64,000 nucleotides of DNA from Tuctoria greenei (taxonomy: Eukaryota > Streptophyta > Magnoliopsida > Poales > Poaceae). Position numbers and translations under genes: made by a program. The stretch lies in assembly GCA_036927565.1 (NCBI GenBank), contig JAYESD010000001.1, positions 288,187,560-288,251,559 of the forward strand, given 5' to 3'. Positions 51,826 to 62,578 of the stretch are shown piece after piece; position 1 is the first letter of the stretch; the number at the start of each line of letters is the position of its first letter. The notes beneath the pieces were generated by a model. It was not told the origin of the DNA, made no database searches, and saw only the letters and a list, made by a program, of their open reading frames with translations.

Positions 51826-54472
51826 GTGGAAGTGGAGTTCAGCATGGAGCTCCGACGGAAGATGCCCATGCTTGACGACCTTGGTGTCGTCGAGAGAAGA
51901 TCAACCACCGGGGTAGCGATCCCCGGAGTGCCCAAGGATGGCTCCGACCCTGCTCCGAAGCCGAGGGAAGAAGTCGTCGGCAAGGGCAAGGAGTTGGCGG
52001 ATGAACCCGTGAGCCGGAAGAGGAAGCTGCAATACGCTGACGGAAGGTCCGTCGGGCCCGCTACTTCTGCGTCGGCTCCTTCTCCCCGGAGGGGAAGGTC
52101 CTCTGCAACTGCGGCGACTATTCTCGTAGTGGGGTCCTCCCGGAACACGACTGTTCCCGCAGTGGGGTCCTCCCGGAGCGCGTCTGTTCCCGCAGTGGGG
52201 TCCTCCCGGGGTGTTAGCTCCGGGCGCGCGAGTCCAGCACCTGGGCCGGTGGAGGCCTCCAGGTCCGTAGGTTCTTCCCGATCGAGGGGAGCCTCGACTC
52301 GGGAAACGCCCATGGCCGCGACAAGTTCCGGGGGGCCTTCCGGAGCTTCCACGCTGGCTATGACCAGCCCAGAACGCCCGGGAAAAAGGTTCCGCGCAAG
52401 CTGGTGCGGAAGCCTCCCAAGGTAATTTTTAATCTCTACCTTGGATAGTTGTTTTAATTGTAGCAACTATTTTTTAATTTTCTTCGTTCATCATCTGCAG
52501 CGTCCCCAAGAAGGGGAGTGAGGCTCCACCCTCAGCCACAGTGGTTGAAGCCGTGAGGGTGGGGGCTTCTGCTCCTGTCCCGGTGTCGCTCCAAGTGGTG
52601 GCTGAAGCTGCGACAGCTTCGGCGCCGGCTGTCGTGGTCATGGACCTCGACTCATCCCCAGAAGTTCCCGTGCTAGCGCCGGACCACGGGAGTGAAGATG
52701 CGCCAGCGGCACCTGTCCCGGAGGTTGAAGCTCCGGGTCCTGGTGCTGAGATCATGGAAGCTCCGACTGTTGAGCCGGAGAAAGTAGTAATCCCGGCCTC
52801 TGAGCTGGAAATTGTCGAAACCTCGGCGGTTGAGCCGGAGGTGACTGAAGCCCCGGCGTGCGAGCCGGAAACTAAGGTAGTTCCGACATATGGGCCGGCT
52901 ACCTCCGAAGCACTGGCCGCTAAGCCAGTCATTGTTGGAGCTCCGGTCACAGGGCCGTTCGATGTTGAAGATCTTCTGGCTCCTGAGCCGGTTGTTGAAG
53001 AGGTGACGAAGCTTGAGCCCCCATCGGAAGAGGTGCCCAGACCGGAGCCAGCAACGGCTCCTGCTCGGGAAGCGACGACGTCGGAGGTACCTGCGGTCGA
53101 GCCGGAGTGCCCAGGCGAAGTCGCTGGCCCCCTGCGTGAGGGGGTGAACGAAGACCTGGCGGCGGGGCCTTCCTCGATGGCGACTGAGGCCATCTCGGAG
53201 GACGGCCCTAGTGTCATGGAGACTCAGGGGACCACTCTTGTGGAGTGGGACGCAATTTTTGTATCTGAAGACCCGCTGGAACCAGCGGAGGAGACCTCAA
53301 CAGGTCCGGAACCCATCCCATTGTCACTGTCTATTGACAACGCATGTTTCAGTCTACATCAAGTCCAACTGGCCTTCTTCCACGACAGCAAGGCTCTTGA
53401 AGAGGAGCGCCAAACCCTTAGGCGATGGCGCAACCGGCTCTACTTCGAGACCAAGCTGGCGCAGTCGAGGCTAGCGGATGACAAAGAGTGGATCAAGCGG
53501 GAGAAGATCCGCCTGGAGTACTAGGGCAAGTTGCTGGATGACAGAGAGAGTATGACTCGCGCCCTCGACGCTCAATCCTAGGAGATCTACAATCAGGCCA
53601 AAGCAGCCAATAGTGCGGCCGATGAACGCCACGAAAGGCTTGAGGCCATTAACACTACACTCATCAAGCGCCGAGAGGCACTTGAGGAGAGGGAGAAACG
53701 ACTCGAAGATGAAGAGCAGAAACTCCTAGAGCTGCGGGATGACGTCCTGAGGAGGGAGGAGGAGCTCGCCGAGAAGGTGGCTCTGGCTGACAAGGGCCTC
53801 GAGGAGCGCGCCAAGAAATTGGAAGAGCGCTGCCATGAGGAAGAGGAGAAGGCCTGGGTGCGAGGGCAGGAACTCTACGAACAAGAGTGTGCCCTTACTG
53901 CCAGGGAGAAGAAAGTGAGGGGAAGAGAGAAGGACCTGGTCGACTGCCGGAACAAGATCCACCTCCGGGAGGAGGAGCTTGGAAAACTCGAAAAGCGGGT
54001 TGTTGAGAAGATTCAGCAGAACGCCAAAGAAGTTGAGCGCCTTGCCCGCGAAAATTCTAAACTGGTGGCGGCCAGAAGATCCCTGGAAGAGATGAAGGGC
54101 TTGAGGACTGAGGACTCCCTACAGATTTGGGAGTTCTTGAGCAAGGCCAATGACGCGCTGACACCAATGGGCTTCAGCCCCGTGCGCCCGGATGATCCGG
54201 AGCCGGAGCCGGACCTGGCGTTGCAGGCGTTGAGTTCGGCAGGCAGCAAACTCTCCAAGGTGGGCGATGTCATCGCGTACCAATTGGAGGTTGAGGGGCA
54301 ATCCCTGGCGAAGAACATCGCAGAGTATGTGCTGACGTGCTACACCAGCCGGAACTCCCAATTTCCTTTGGACCCGGTGCTTGAAGGTCCCGTCGAAGGA
54401 GAAGGGGAAGCTGCCCGAGCCAACGTGTCGGAGGTTGCCCAGAAAGTCGCCCAATTCTTTCATAGGGTCTAG
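51826..54472 (+). pseudogene. Antisense ORF of gypsy copy 2, linker and coiled-coil part
   Basis: Follows the PF04195-like segment. Ser/Arg-rich part 51,826-52,425 with repeated VGSSR units; then a likely intron (donor near 52,421, acceptor CTGCAG at about 52,500) and an acidic Pro/Glu/Ala repeat region (52,541-53,110, units of the EAPxxEPE type). Then LHQVQLAFFHDSKALEEERQ and a long heptad-rich coiled coil to about 54,110 (for example EALEEREKRLEDEEQKLLEL), and a conserved-looking C-terminus (DVIAYQLEVEGQSLAKNIAE) ending at 54,472. In-frame stops at 53,522 and about 53,579 break it. Overall it looks like a structural, not enzymatic, protein. Confidence 0.7.
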
Positions 54473-55735
54473 GACCTTCTGTGTAATTCTCACTTGTATT
54501 TTCTCTTCTTCTTCCTCAATTTTGTAATCCCTTGTCTCCAGATGTAATCCCTTGTCTCTAGATAAATGAAATCCCCAAATTTTTGTGAATTTCACTTTTT
54601 GTCTTCAACACTTTTATCTTCACTTGGCCCCCTGGTAGATGTACACAATTTAATTGTGAACATGTACCAAGAGGATATTGTGTTTTTTTGAAGACTCATT
54701 TGCTCCGAACTTTTAGAATTTGGGTCCGAAGTCTTCGATAGTGAAGGCCCCCTGAGGTTGTCGGAGCTTAGAAGCTCCGGTATTGTCCATCGCTGGAGCT
54801 TGATAGCTCCGGCAATAGTCTCTATCAACGCGTAGAGCATCGATAGTTAGTCCTCCGGGGTGTCGGAGCTTAGTAGCTCCGGCAGTGACCTTTGCCAACA
54901 CTTAGTTTGTTGGTAGCAGACTCCATTTACGGGGTCTTCTCACCATCTTTTATTCAGCGTCGACGGCTGGGCCCCCTAGGGGAGTCGAAGCTTAGTTAGC
55001 TCCGACTTTTCTCCATCAACGTAGATTTTATTTTTCTTGCACACTTAAGCCAAGAAAAATAGTAAAATTCGTTTCTTGTCTATAATTTCGTCGCGGCTTA
55101 CGATCCTCAAGAAGACTTTAAGTCAAACGCGATTTTAAATACAACCGAATGCGTTGTCTTTTCTTCTAGATCCAACTGTCCATGGACCCGCCTTACTTCG
55201 ACCTGCCGGGGTGTAGGTAGAGTGGCGTACTTAGGGTGCTTGACCAGGCTAAGTCGATAGCACACTCCAGCCCTAGATTGGCTTGGCGGCTTTCAGGCGA
55301 GTTGGCCATGAACAATATTTGAATCCAAAAGAATTGACAATACAACTCGAATCGTATATAAACCGGTCGAACTAAAATTTCTTAAGAATTGCACGTCTTT
55401 GTTATAGACAAGAAAGAGAAAAATAAAAATGTTGAGCCTGTACAAAATATATGCACGTGGAGTCTATTTCACATGAAGATGTCTTTCATTATAGGTCCGG
55501 GGTACAGGGGAAACAAGTACACTCTTAGGGTACGGAACGAGGCTAAGTGTGTTTCATTTCTCGTTTGACCCAGGGTAGTTAGCCGCACTTTTAGTCCTGA
55601 GACTGTGACAAGTGTTGCATGAACTTTGCGGATCTTTCGGGAAAGGTCCGGCTGCTCTCCCGGAGGAACTACCCGATTCTGTACAATGACTCTATAACAT
55701 ACACCTCAAGTTACTCAAGACTCACCTCCGTGGTA
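54473..55735. other. Non-coding region between the antisense ORF and pol of gypsy copy 2
   Basis: No ORF. At 54,720-55,010 short inverted repeats of the type GGAGCTTAGTAGCTCC recur at least four times, separated by spacers of about 40-90 bp. The two convergent coding regions face each other across this interval, so it could hold termination/polyadenylation signals for one or both; none is certain. Confidence 0.5.
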
Positions 55736-56436
55736 TTAAGTGTAGAACTTACGAAGGTGCTCGATGTTCCAAGGATTTGGGAGAGGTGTCCCATCCTCAG
55801 TAGCCAAGCGAACGCTTCCGGGACGGGATACTTTAATCACTCGGAAGGGCCCCTCCCAGCCAGGGGAGAGTTTGTTTAACCCTTCTCTGGATTGTATTCT
55901 CCGAAGCACCAGATCGCCTTCCTCGAGCTGTCGGTTGTGTACATGCCGCTGGTGATAACGCGTAGGGCTTGGCGATATCGGGCATTCCGAACATCTGCTT
56001 GGCACCTTCCCTCCTCAAGGAGGTCTAGGTCTTCACACCGGAGCTGGTCCTGCGCGGCTTCGTCGAAGGTCCGGACCCGGAGTGAATCCAAGGTGATTTC
56101 CGGAGGAAGGATTGCTTCAGCTCCGTACACCAGAAAGAAGGGTGTCTCTCCAGTTGACCGGTTTTGAGATGTCCTGTTGGCCCATAAAGTGGGCGGAAGC
56201 TCTTCGATCCAGTTGGCTCCATGTTTTTTCAAGCGCTCATAGGTGCGCGTTTTGAGTTCTTTAAGGATTTCAGCATTTGCTCTCTCGGCTTGGCCATTGC
56301 TGGCTGGGTGAGCTACGGAGGCGTAGCAAACTTGTATGCCAAGGTCTTCACAATATCCTTGGAATGCAGAGCTTGTGAATTGGGTCCCATTATCAGTGAT
56401 GATTTTATTTGGGACTCCAAATCTGCATACAATGTA
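55736..56436 (-). pseudogene. gypsy copy 2: integrase C-terminal half, broken
   Basis: Includes NRTSQNRSTGETPFFLVYGAEAILPPEIT, a conserved integrase segment (55,876-56,232), and the C-terminal VHNRQLEEGDLVLRRI, KLSPGWEGPFRVIKVSRPGS and PNPWNIEHLRKFY region (55,736-56,005). Stops and a frameshift separate these pieces from the main pol frame; the stretch carrying the second and third catalytic acids (56,240-56,436) is disrupted. Confidence 0.8.
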
Positions 56437-59271
56437 CTACAAAAAGTTGATAGCAGATTGCTTGTTGATTGTCACAACTGGAGTTGCTTCCGGCCACTTG
56501 GTGAACTTGTCAATGACGACGTACAGGAACTTGTAACCTCCGATGGCTCTTGGGAAAGGTCCCAAGATGTCCATCCCCCACACAGTGAAGGGCCATGTAG
56601 GAGGTATCATTTGTAAGGGCTGAGCTGGTGTGTGAATTTGCTTTGCATGAAATTGGCATGCTTCACATTTCTTCACCAGCTCAGTTGCATCCTGGAGCGC
56701 TGTAGGCCAGTAGAAGCCATGCTGAAAGGCTTTACCGACCAGCGTGCGGGAAGACGCGTGGTTCCCACTCTCGCCTCCATGGATTGCTGTGAGGAGTTCA
56801 CAGCCATCTTCCTCTGTGATGCACCGCATTAGGATGCCGTTGGCACCGCGCCGGTAGAGATCCCCTTCTACCAGCGTGTATCTTTTAGCCAATCTGACTA
56901 CCCGGTCAGCGGATACATCATCGTCAGGAAGGATGTTGTCTTTCAAGTAGCTCCGGATCTCCGAGATCCATGCATCGGAACTAGCTTGAGCTTTTGAGTC
57001 TTGCGTGCTAGGTTGCTCGGAGCTCCCGGTAGCACCTACGACCCTTGATGGCTGCCATGGTAAGAGGGCCATCGGGACTGTCAGCTTCGGGATGCTGATC
57101 TCGCCCACTTCGCTCAGTTCGGCAGGCTGAGCTGTTGGCTTTGACAACCTCCGGACAAATATTCCGTCAGGAGCCGGAGCTCCGGTTGACGCTTTGGTCG
57201 AGAGTTCGTCAGCTTCAGCGTTATGGGCACGCTGAACATGGTGGAGATCTAGGACTTCGAAGTCCTTCTGAAGCTTCTGGACTTCAAGGAGGTAAGCAGC
57301 TAGCTGGAGATTATTGCAGGAACATTCACCCTTCACCTGCTTAATGATGAGCTGTGAATCTCCCTTGACCAGCATTCGCTTGACACCGTATGACAGTGCC
57401 ACCTTTAGTCCGTAGATGAGTGCTTCATACTCTGCCATGTTGTTGGTTGCCTTGAAGTCAAGGTGTACCATGTATTTCACCTTCTCCCCCGTCGGTGCAA
57501 GGAGAAGGATTCCAGCTCCGGCCCCCTGCTTCTGCATGGATCCGTCGAAGTAGAGGGTCCAGTGAGGCTCGGTGAAGGTTGGAGCTTGATGCTCTGTCTT
57601 CTGCTCACTGGGGCCCCCAAGGTTTGATGGAGAGGGAGTCCATTTTGCCACAAAATCTGCCAATGCTTGACTCTTGACTGCTTGTCTTGAAATAAAATCA
57701 AGATCAAATTCAGCCAATTCCGCTGCCCACTTTGCAATATTCCCAGTTGAATTGGGATTATGCAAGATTGCTCGAAGTGGGTAGGAGGTCACCACTGAGA
57801 CTTTGTGAGCTTGGAAGTAATGGCGAAGCTTTCTGGAGGCAATAAGAACTGCATAGAGCAGCTTATGCACCTCTAGGTATCGAGTCTTGGCATCATGTAA
57901 TACTTCACTAATGAAGTACACCGGGCGTTGAATGGTCCGGACCCTCCCGGAGGGGTCCGGAGCTTCCTCTTCACTGACCCGAATCCTCTCGGAGGAGTCC
58001 GAATTTTCTTCGGGGACCTCCGGGTTCTGGCAGGAGGAACCCGAAGCTTCTTCAGAAGTGACCTGGACCCTCCCGGAGTGGTCTGGGTCTCCTGAAGTGA
58101 CTTCTTGTGGATTCGAATCTGGGAGCTGGGACCCAGACTCGCTTTCAGGAACCTCCGGACCTTCCCGAAGGGGTCTGGATTCCTGAGTGTGGGGTAGTTC
58201 TGGTCTCTCCACAACCAGAACCATACTGACGACTTCGTCAGTAGCTGAAATATAAAGCAACAAAGGCTCACCATGGTTCGGAGCTACTAGAATTGGTAGG
58301 ATGGTGAGGAACAGTTTCAGCTCCTGGAATGCCTTCTCTGCTTCTTCGGACCATTGGAATGGTCCGGACTTCCTCAATAACTTGAAGAAGGGAAGTGCCC
58401 GTTCCGCCAGTCTTGAAATGAACCGGCTGAGGGCTGCTAGACATCCAGTTAACTTTTGGACGTCTTTGATGCGGGTTGGTGGCCGCATGTCTTCAATTGC
58501 CTTAATCTTCGTCGTATTAGCTTCTATGCCCCGGTGACTTACCAGGAAACCGAGAAGTTTTCCGGAGCTAACCCCGAAGACACACTTGTCTGGGTTTAGC
58601 TTTGTGCGGGTGGCCCGCAGCTTGTCGAAGACAGCCTGCAATGTGTCAAGGAGTGACTCCTTGTTCCTGACCTTGACCATGATGTCATCGACGTACACTT
58701 CCACTATGTCTCTAATGAGTTCTTCAAAAGTTTTGTACATAGCTCGTACAAAAGTTGAAGCTGCATTCTTGAGACCAAAGGGCGTGGCTGTGTAACAGTA
58801 CAATCCATCTACTGTGATGAATGAAGTATGCTCTTCATCTTCCCTAGACATCCTGATTTGATGATACCCGGAATATGCGTCTAGGAAACACAGTAATTCA
58901 CACCCGGAGGTGGAATCCACTATCTGATCTATTCTAGGTAGTGGGAATGGATCTTTTGGACATGCCTTATTTAGTGTGGTGTAGTCGATGCACATCCAAA
59001 ACTTCCCGCTGGCCTTGGGCACAACAACTGGGTTTGCCAGCCATTTTGGATGGAAGACTTCACGGATGAATCCGGCTTCGAGTAACTTCTTCACTTCTTG
59101 TCGGATGAAGTTCTGTCGCTCTACGGATTGCTTCCGGGGCTTCTGATGCACAGGCCAGGCGTCGGGGTAGATCTTCAGATTGTGCTCAATCACTTCCCTG
59201 GGGATCCCAGGCATTTGTGACGGTTGCCAGGCAAATACGTCAATGTTAGCCCGGAGGAAAGTGATGAGCAC
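56437..59271 (-). CDS. gypsy copy 2: RT-RNase H-second RNase H-integrase N-terminus (944 codons)
   Basis: The longest intact frame of the element. RT at residues about 60-250 with catalytic Asp131 (FLDAYSG) and YVDD 193-196; RNase H connection with RPVYFISEVLHDAKTRYLEV; a Glu/Ser/Pro-rich insertion (about 370-450) between the RT thumb side and RNase H; a second RNase H-like domain beginning HWTLYFDGSMQKQGAGAGIL with NMAEYEALIYGL and HNAEADELSTKAS; the integrase zinc region HASSRTL..CEACQFHAK; and the first catalytic region VWGMDILGPFPRA. The frame ends early at AINFL. Two RNase H domains in this order are typical of Tat elements. Confidence 0.92.
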   Translation of the reverse strand: MLITFLRANIDVFAWQPSQMPGIPREVIEHNLKIYPDAWPVHQKPRKQSVERQNFIRQEVKKLLEAGFIREVFHPKWLANPVVVPKASGKFWMCIDYTTLNKACPKDPFPLPRIDQIVDSTSGCELLCFLDAYSGYHQIRMSREDEEHTSFITVDGLYCYTATPFGLKNAASTFVRAMYKTFEELIRDIVEVYVDDIMVKVRNKESLLDTLQAVFDKLRATRTKLNPDKCVFGVSSGKLLGFLVSHRGIEANTTKIKAIEDMRPPTRIKDVQKLTGCLAALSRFISRLAERALPFFKLLRKSGPFQWSEEAEKAFQELKLFLTILPILVAPNHGEPLLLYISATDEVVSMVLVVERPELPHTQESRPLREGPEVPESESGSQLPDSNPQEVTSGDPDHSGRVQVTSEEASGSSCQNPEVPEENSDSSERIRVSEEEAPDPSGRVRTIQRPVYFISEVLHDAKTRYLEVHKLLYAVLIASRKLRHYFQAHKVSVVTSYPLRAILHNPNSTGNIAKWAAELAEFDLDFISRQAVKSQALADFVAKWTPSPSNLGGPSEQKTEHQAPTFTEPHWTLYFDGSMQKQGAGAGILLLAPTGEKVKYMVHLDFKATNNMAEYEALIYGLKVALSYGVKRMLVKGDSQLIIKQVKGECSCNNLQLAAYLLEVQKLQKDFEVLDLHHVQRAHNAEADELSTKASTGAPAPDGIFVRRLSKPTAQPAELSEVGEISIPKLTVPMALLPWQPSRVVGATGSSEQPSTQDSKAQASSDAWISEIRSYLKDNILPDDDVSADRVVRLAKRYTLVEGDLYRRGANGILMRCITEEDGCELLTAIHGGESGNHASSRTLVGKAFQHGFYWPTALQDATELVKKCEACQFHAKQIHTPAQPLQMIPPTWPFTVWGMDILGPFPRAIGGYKFLYVVIDKFTKWPEATPVVTINKQSAINFL

Positions 59272-59403
59272 GAGTTCCTATTTGTCATTCAATCCCCCCG
59301 ATATACGGGTGGTTTGAGCGGCATCGGAACCAATTTGGACGACTTTGACGGGAATGTCGGTGTCGCCGCTTGGCTGCACTCGAGGTGCAGAAGTCGAGCC
59401 TCG

Positions 59404-60714
59404 TTAACGGATGCTCGGGGGTCTTGGAGATTGCTCCTGCCTGGAGTCCTCCTCTTGCGCCGTAGTGAGTGCATGGAGTTCTTCCAGTGCAGTTACTCCG
59501 GCAGTACGATCTCCGCGGATCCAGAGAACGCCTACTGGTGTTGGCATTTTCAACACCAGATAACCATAATGAGCAGCTGCCATGAATTTGTACAGGGCAG
59601 GCTTTCCCAAGATGGCATTGAAGGGTAAGTTGATTTGAGCGACGTCAAAGACCAACTTCTCGGTGCGGTATTTCTCCCGTGTTCCGAAGGTAACGGGGAG
59701 AGTAGTAGCTCCGAGTGGGGTAATGGCCCCCGGACCTACTCCGAAGAAAGGTCGAGAGGGATGGAGATCCGAAGGTCGGAGATGAAGCTTAGTGAAAGCT
59801 TCGAAGCTGATGAGGTTAAGCCCCGAACCTCCGTCTACCATGACATGGTGGAGCTGGATGTTATTGATGGTAGGAGATACCATCAAAGGTAACTGACCTG
59901 CTCCAACCATGCTCCGAGGGCAATCTGAAGCATCAAAAGTGATGGCGGTGTCCATCCACTTCCAATGAGGTTCTGGCCTGACTGTAGGAGCTACAGCAGC
60001 CATATATCGTTGCATAGTCTTGATGACGCGACGAGAGGTGATATCCCATGATCCACCAAAAATGGTGTTCATGGTCTTCCGACGCTCGTTGTCAGAGACG
60101 TCAGAATCATCGTCGACTGAGGTGTAAACGGCCTTCAGGACCTTTTTGGGATCCTGAAATCCTAACTCCTCTTCAGCCGGAGCTTCGTCAACTTTTTGCT
60201 TTCCTTCCCTCTGTCGGAAAGGAGATTCTTCCCGGCGCTTGTTGTAGTGCTCGGCAAGGTTTTGTACCTCCCGGCAGTCTTCCAAACTGTGGCTGCCCGT
60301 TTTGTGAATAGGACACCACACTTTGGGTTTGCCACCGTCTTCAGAAGACGGTCGAGGTCGCTTCTCGGGGCGTGGCCCCCGGCCACCCGGAGTTGCAGCA
60401 GCTGCAACATTGGATGTGCCGGCCGACGGCTTTTTCTTGCCGTTGGTCTTCTTTTTCTTCTTGCCACCCCCGGAGGTAGCGGATTATTCTTTGGAGGATT
60501 TCTTGTGATCCTCCGAGGTTGGTTTGGAGTGCATCTCACGGCCCTCCGCAGCTCTGGCACATTTCTCAGCCAAGCTGAAGAGTTCCGTGACGCTGGTGAT
60601 CTCCTTGATCGCCAGTTTCTCCAGCATCTTCTTGTCCCGTACACCCTGTCTGAATGCCACAATGACAGAGGCGCTAGAGATAGAAGGAATAGTATTCCGT
60701 ACCTGAGAGAACCT
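59404..60714 (-). pseudogene. gypsy copy 2: gag C-terminus and aspartic protease
   Basis: After an in-frame stop near 60,716 the gag frame continues (RDKKMLEKLAIKEI); another stop is at about 60,484. From 60,321 to 59,404 the frame is open: a zinc-binding-like CPIHKTGSHSLEDCRE motif, then a retropepsin domain with VDGGSGLNLIS (active site DGGSG) and FNAILGKPALYKF. A stop at 59,402 separates it from the RT frame that starts at 59,271. Some of these stops may be recent, since the rest reads well. Confidence 0.85.
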
Positions 60715-61701
60715 CTAGATGAATGATCGCAAGGATTCTCCTCCTTTTTGCACAATCGCAAAAAGGTCTAGTTCAGTGCCTGGTCGGGTGTATGAACTCC
60801 CGAAGTTGGCAGTGAACTGCCGGCAGAGCTCCTCCCAACTGTTGATAGAGTTAGGTGGAAGGCTCATAAACCAGGACCTGACGGTCCCAGTTAAGGCCAC
60901 TGGAAAATAATTGGCCATCACGGCCTCATTTCCTCCAGCTGCCAAGATTGCAGTGGAGTAGATCTGAAGAAATTCAGCGGGATTGACAGTCCCGTCGAAT
61001 TTTTCCGGCAGGTGAGGCCGGAACTTCTGTGGCCACCTAACCATGCGCAGGTGCATGGCCAAAGCTGAACATCCTCCTCCTACTCCTTCAGGAGTAGAAA
61101 GGTCCTGAGCTTCCTGTCTTTCACGGGCACGCTCAATATGGACTCGGCCGTCCTGCTGGCGGTATCGGCGATCAAGCTCCGCCCGGAGGTCATGAGTCGA
61201 AAGCCTGGATACCTTGTGAGTGCGTCGTGCCCCGGAGGTCAATGACGTCACTTGTTGCGATGCATCACGTCTCCTGCTATTCGAAACGTGCAGACCAAGT
61301 CTTCCAGACAAAGTCCACCGCTGCGACGGGGCTCGTCCTGAAGGAGGAGGACCCTGGATGCTGAGGCGTTCGGCTGCTGCTACAACCAAATGCTCCACAT
61401 CGGACCTCCACTGCTCCAGTGAATCCCGGGATGCATCCGGAGGTGGTGGGCGTTGGAGAAGAGCACGCGCTGCATGGAGCGCGTGTTCCGGGTTGTCATG
61501 ATTTGCCGACATAGTAATTGACGCCGGCGCACCATCACGTTGCCCAGCACAATTTGCTGGAGGAGACGGTGGTGGTGGGAGTGTGACTCCTGCTGGTGCT
61601 GAGGCTCCTGCTGGTGGCTGCATATTTGAGGGATTGCCCCCAATAGCTTGAGCAGCAGGTTGACTGTTGGATGATCCAGCAGCTGAGTTCACCATTCTCA
61701 A
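60715..61701 (-). CDS. gypsy copy 2: gag N-terminal part (328 codons)
   Basis: Start MRMVNSAAGSSNSQ about 30 bp inside the primer-binding site. A Pro/Ala/Ser-rich N-terminus, an Arg-rich DLRAELDRRYRQQD segment and the retrotransposon gag core (MVRWPQKFRPHLPEKFDGTV, MANYFPVALTGTVRSWFMSL, CRQFTANFGSSYTRPGTELD). A stop after SLRSFI interrupts it. Gag forms the particle in which the element's RNA is copied. Confidence 0.88.
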   Translation of the reverse strand: MRMVNSAAGSSNSQPAAQAIGGNPSNMQPPAGASAPAGVTLPPPPSPPANCAGQRDGAPASITMSANHDNPEHALHAARALLQRPPPPDASRDSLEQWRSDVEHLVVAAAERLSIQGPPPSGRAPSQRWTLSGRLGLHVSNSRRRDASQQVTSLTSGARRTHKVSRLSTHDLRAELDRRYRQQDGRVHIERARERQEAQDLSTPEGVGGGCSALAMHLRMVRWPQKFRPHLPEKFDGTVNPAEFLQIYSTAILAAGGNEAVMANYFPVALTGTVRSWFMSLPPNSINSWEELCRQFTANFGSSYTRPGTELDLFAIVQKGGESLRSFI

Positions 61702-61711
61702 AATCTCAGGT

Positions 61712-61731
61712 GCCCCCTACCTGGCGCGCCA
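61712..61731 (-). other. Primer-binding site of gypsy copy 2
   Basis: Minus-strand TGGCGCGCCAGGTAGGGGGC starts 2 bp inside the 5' LTR. It is shared with copy 1. A tRNA ending in GGCGCGCCA is implied, possibly an Arg-type tRNA; this was not confirmed. Confidence 0.7.
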
Positions 61732-61733
61732 AC

Positions 61734-62573
61734 TGTCGGTGGTTTGAACCGGCAGATCTCCCTACACTACTAAAGTGATAGGGGAGTTTGATGTTCGGTG
61801 TGGGCGCGCGGAGATTCAAGAAGGTGAGTAGGAATTGACACAGGAGACACAAGAGTTTACGTGGTTCGGGCCGCCTGAGCGTAATACCCTACTCCATGGG
61901 TGTGTTGGTTCTGTATTAGTTGTATGAGCTTGTATCGAGCGTCTATGGTGCGTGTGTGTTCCCCCTTGAACGTGTCGTCGGCCTGTCCTTTTATAGTACA
62001 AGGGCAGGCCGTTACAGGTTAGCCTGGCCCGACATGGTGCCCCGACGGTTACTAGTATTGGTACACGTTTAATTGCTCATAATGACCCTGTAACGGGCTT
62101 TGACAGCCCCGTTACTGGTGTTAAGATCGTCCGTTTAAGTGTCATTAATATGGTATTAATGGCACTTAATCGGGTCTTAAAGTCCTTGATTCCCCTTTGA
62201 AGATCTGGAGCCGTTGCGGGGTCTTCCAGAGGTTAGAGGTTGAAGATCCGACGATTGGACACGTGGCAGCTCCGGAGCTTGCTATGGGAAACAGGTAGCT
62301 CCGAGGCTACCTGACACGTGTCAGGTCCGGAGCTTCTCTCGGTCTGGGGTTAAGTCCGAAGGTGCCATTTCAGTACATGGCCCAGAGCTTCTCCCTTGTG
62401 GGCGGTAGCTCCGGTTTGGTAGTACACGTGGCGACCCTGGGATTAACCATGTTGGAGAAGCGGGTCCGGTTATGTCTGACATGTGGGCCTCCGAGGGTCT
62501 TCAAACCAAGTAGATGACTTTCCTTTGAGATCTTTGTAACCTCAAGGGGTGTACGGTTTCTAGGGTACCGACA
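61734..62573 (-). repeat. 5' LTR of gypsy copy 2, 840 bp
   Basis: Same length and ends as the 3' LTR. Minus-strand TATA (TATAAAA) at plus 61,989-61,995; CACGTG at 62,260, 62,315 and 62,425. The AAGTC target duplication follows at 62,574. Confidence 0.95.
61989..61995 (-). promoter_or_regulatory. TATA box of the gypsy copy 2 5' LTR
   Basis: TATAAAA on the minus strand within ACTATAAAAGGACAGG, conserved in the other LTR and in copy 1. The three G-boxes lie 265-440 bp upstream. This is the likely start region for genomic RNA of the element. Confidence 0.6.
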
Positions 62574-62578
62574 AAGTC

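Larger units (their letters stand above)
49599..62573 (-). mobile_element. Complete Tat-lineage Ty3-gypsy element, copy 2, 12,975 bp
   Basis: Two 840-bp LTRs and a perfect 5-bp duplication (AAGTC, 49,594-49,598 and 62,574-62,578) define it exactly. On the minus strand: 5' LTR, primer-binding site, gag, protease, RT, RNase H, a second RNase H-like domain, integrase, then a 5-kb region with a plus-strand ORF, a polypurine tract and the 3' LTR. The second RNase H and the antisense ORF between pol and the 3' LTR are known marks of the plant Tat lineage. About 29-30 of 840 LTR positions differ by eye (about 96.5% identity), mostly transitions. Confidence 0.95.

Noticed and set aside
52474..53217. 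A 247-codon minus-strand Ser/Thr/Gly-rich ORF
   Set aside because: Mirror of the Pro/Glu repeat region of the antisense ORF; repeat composition keeps both strands open.
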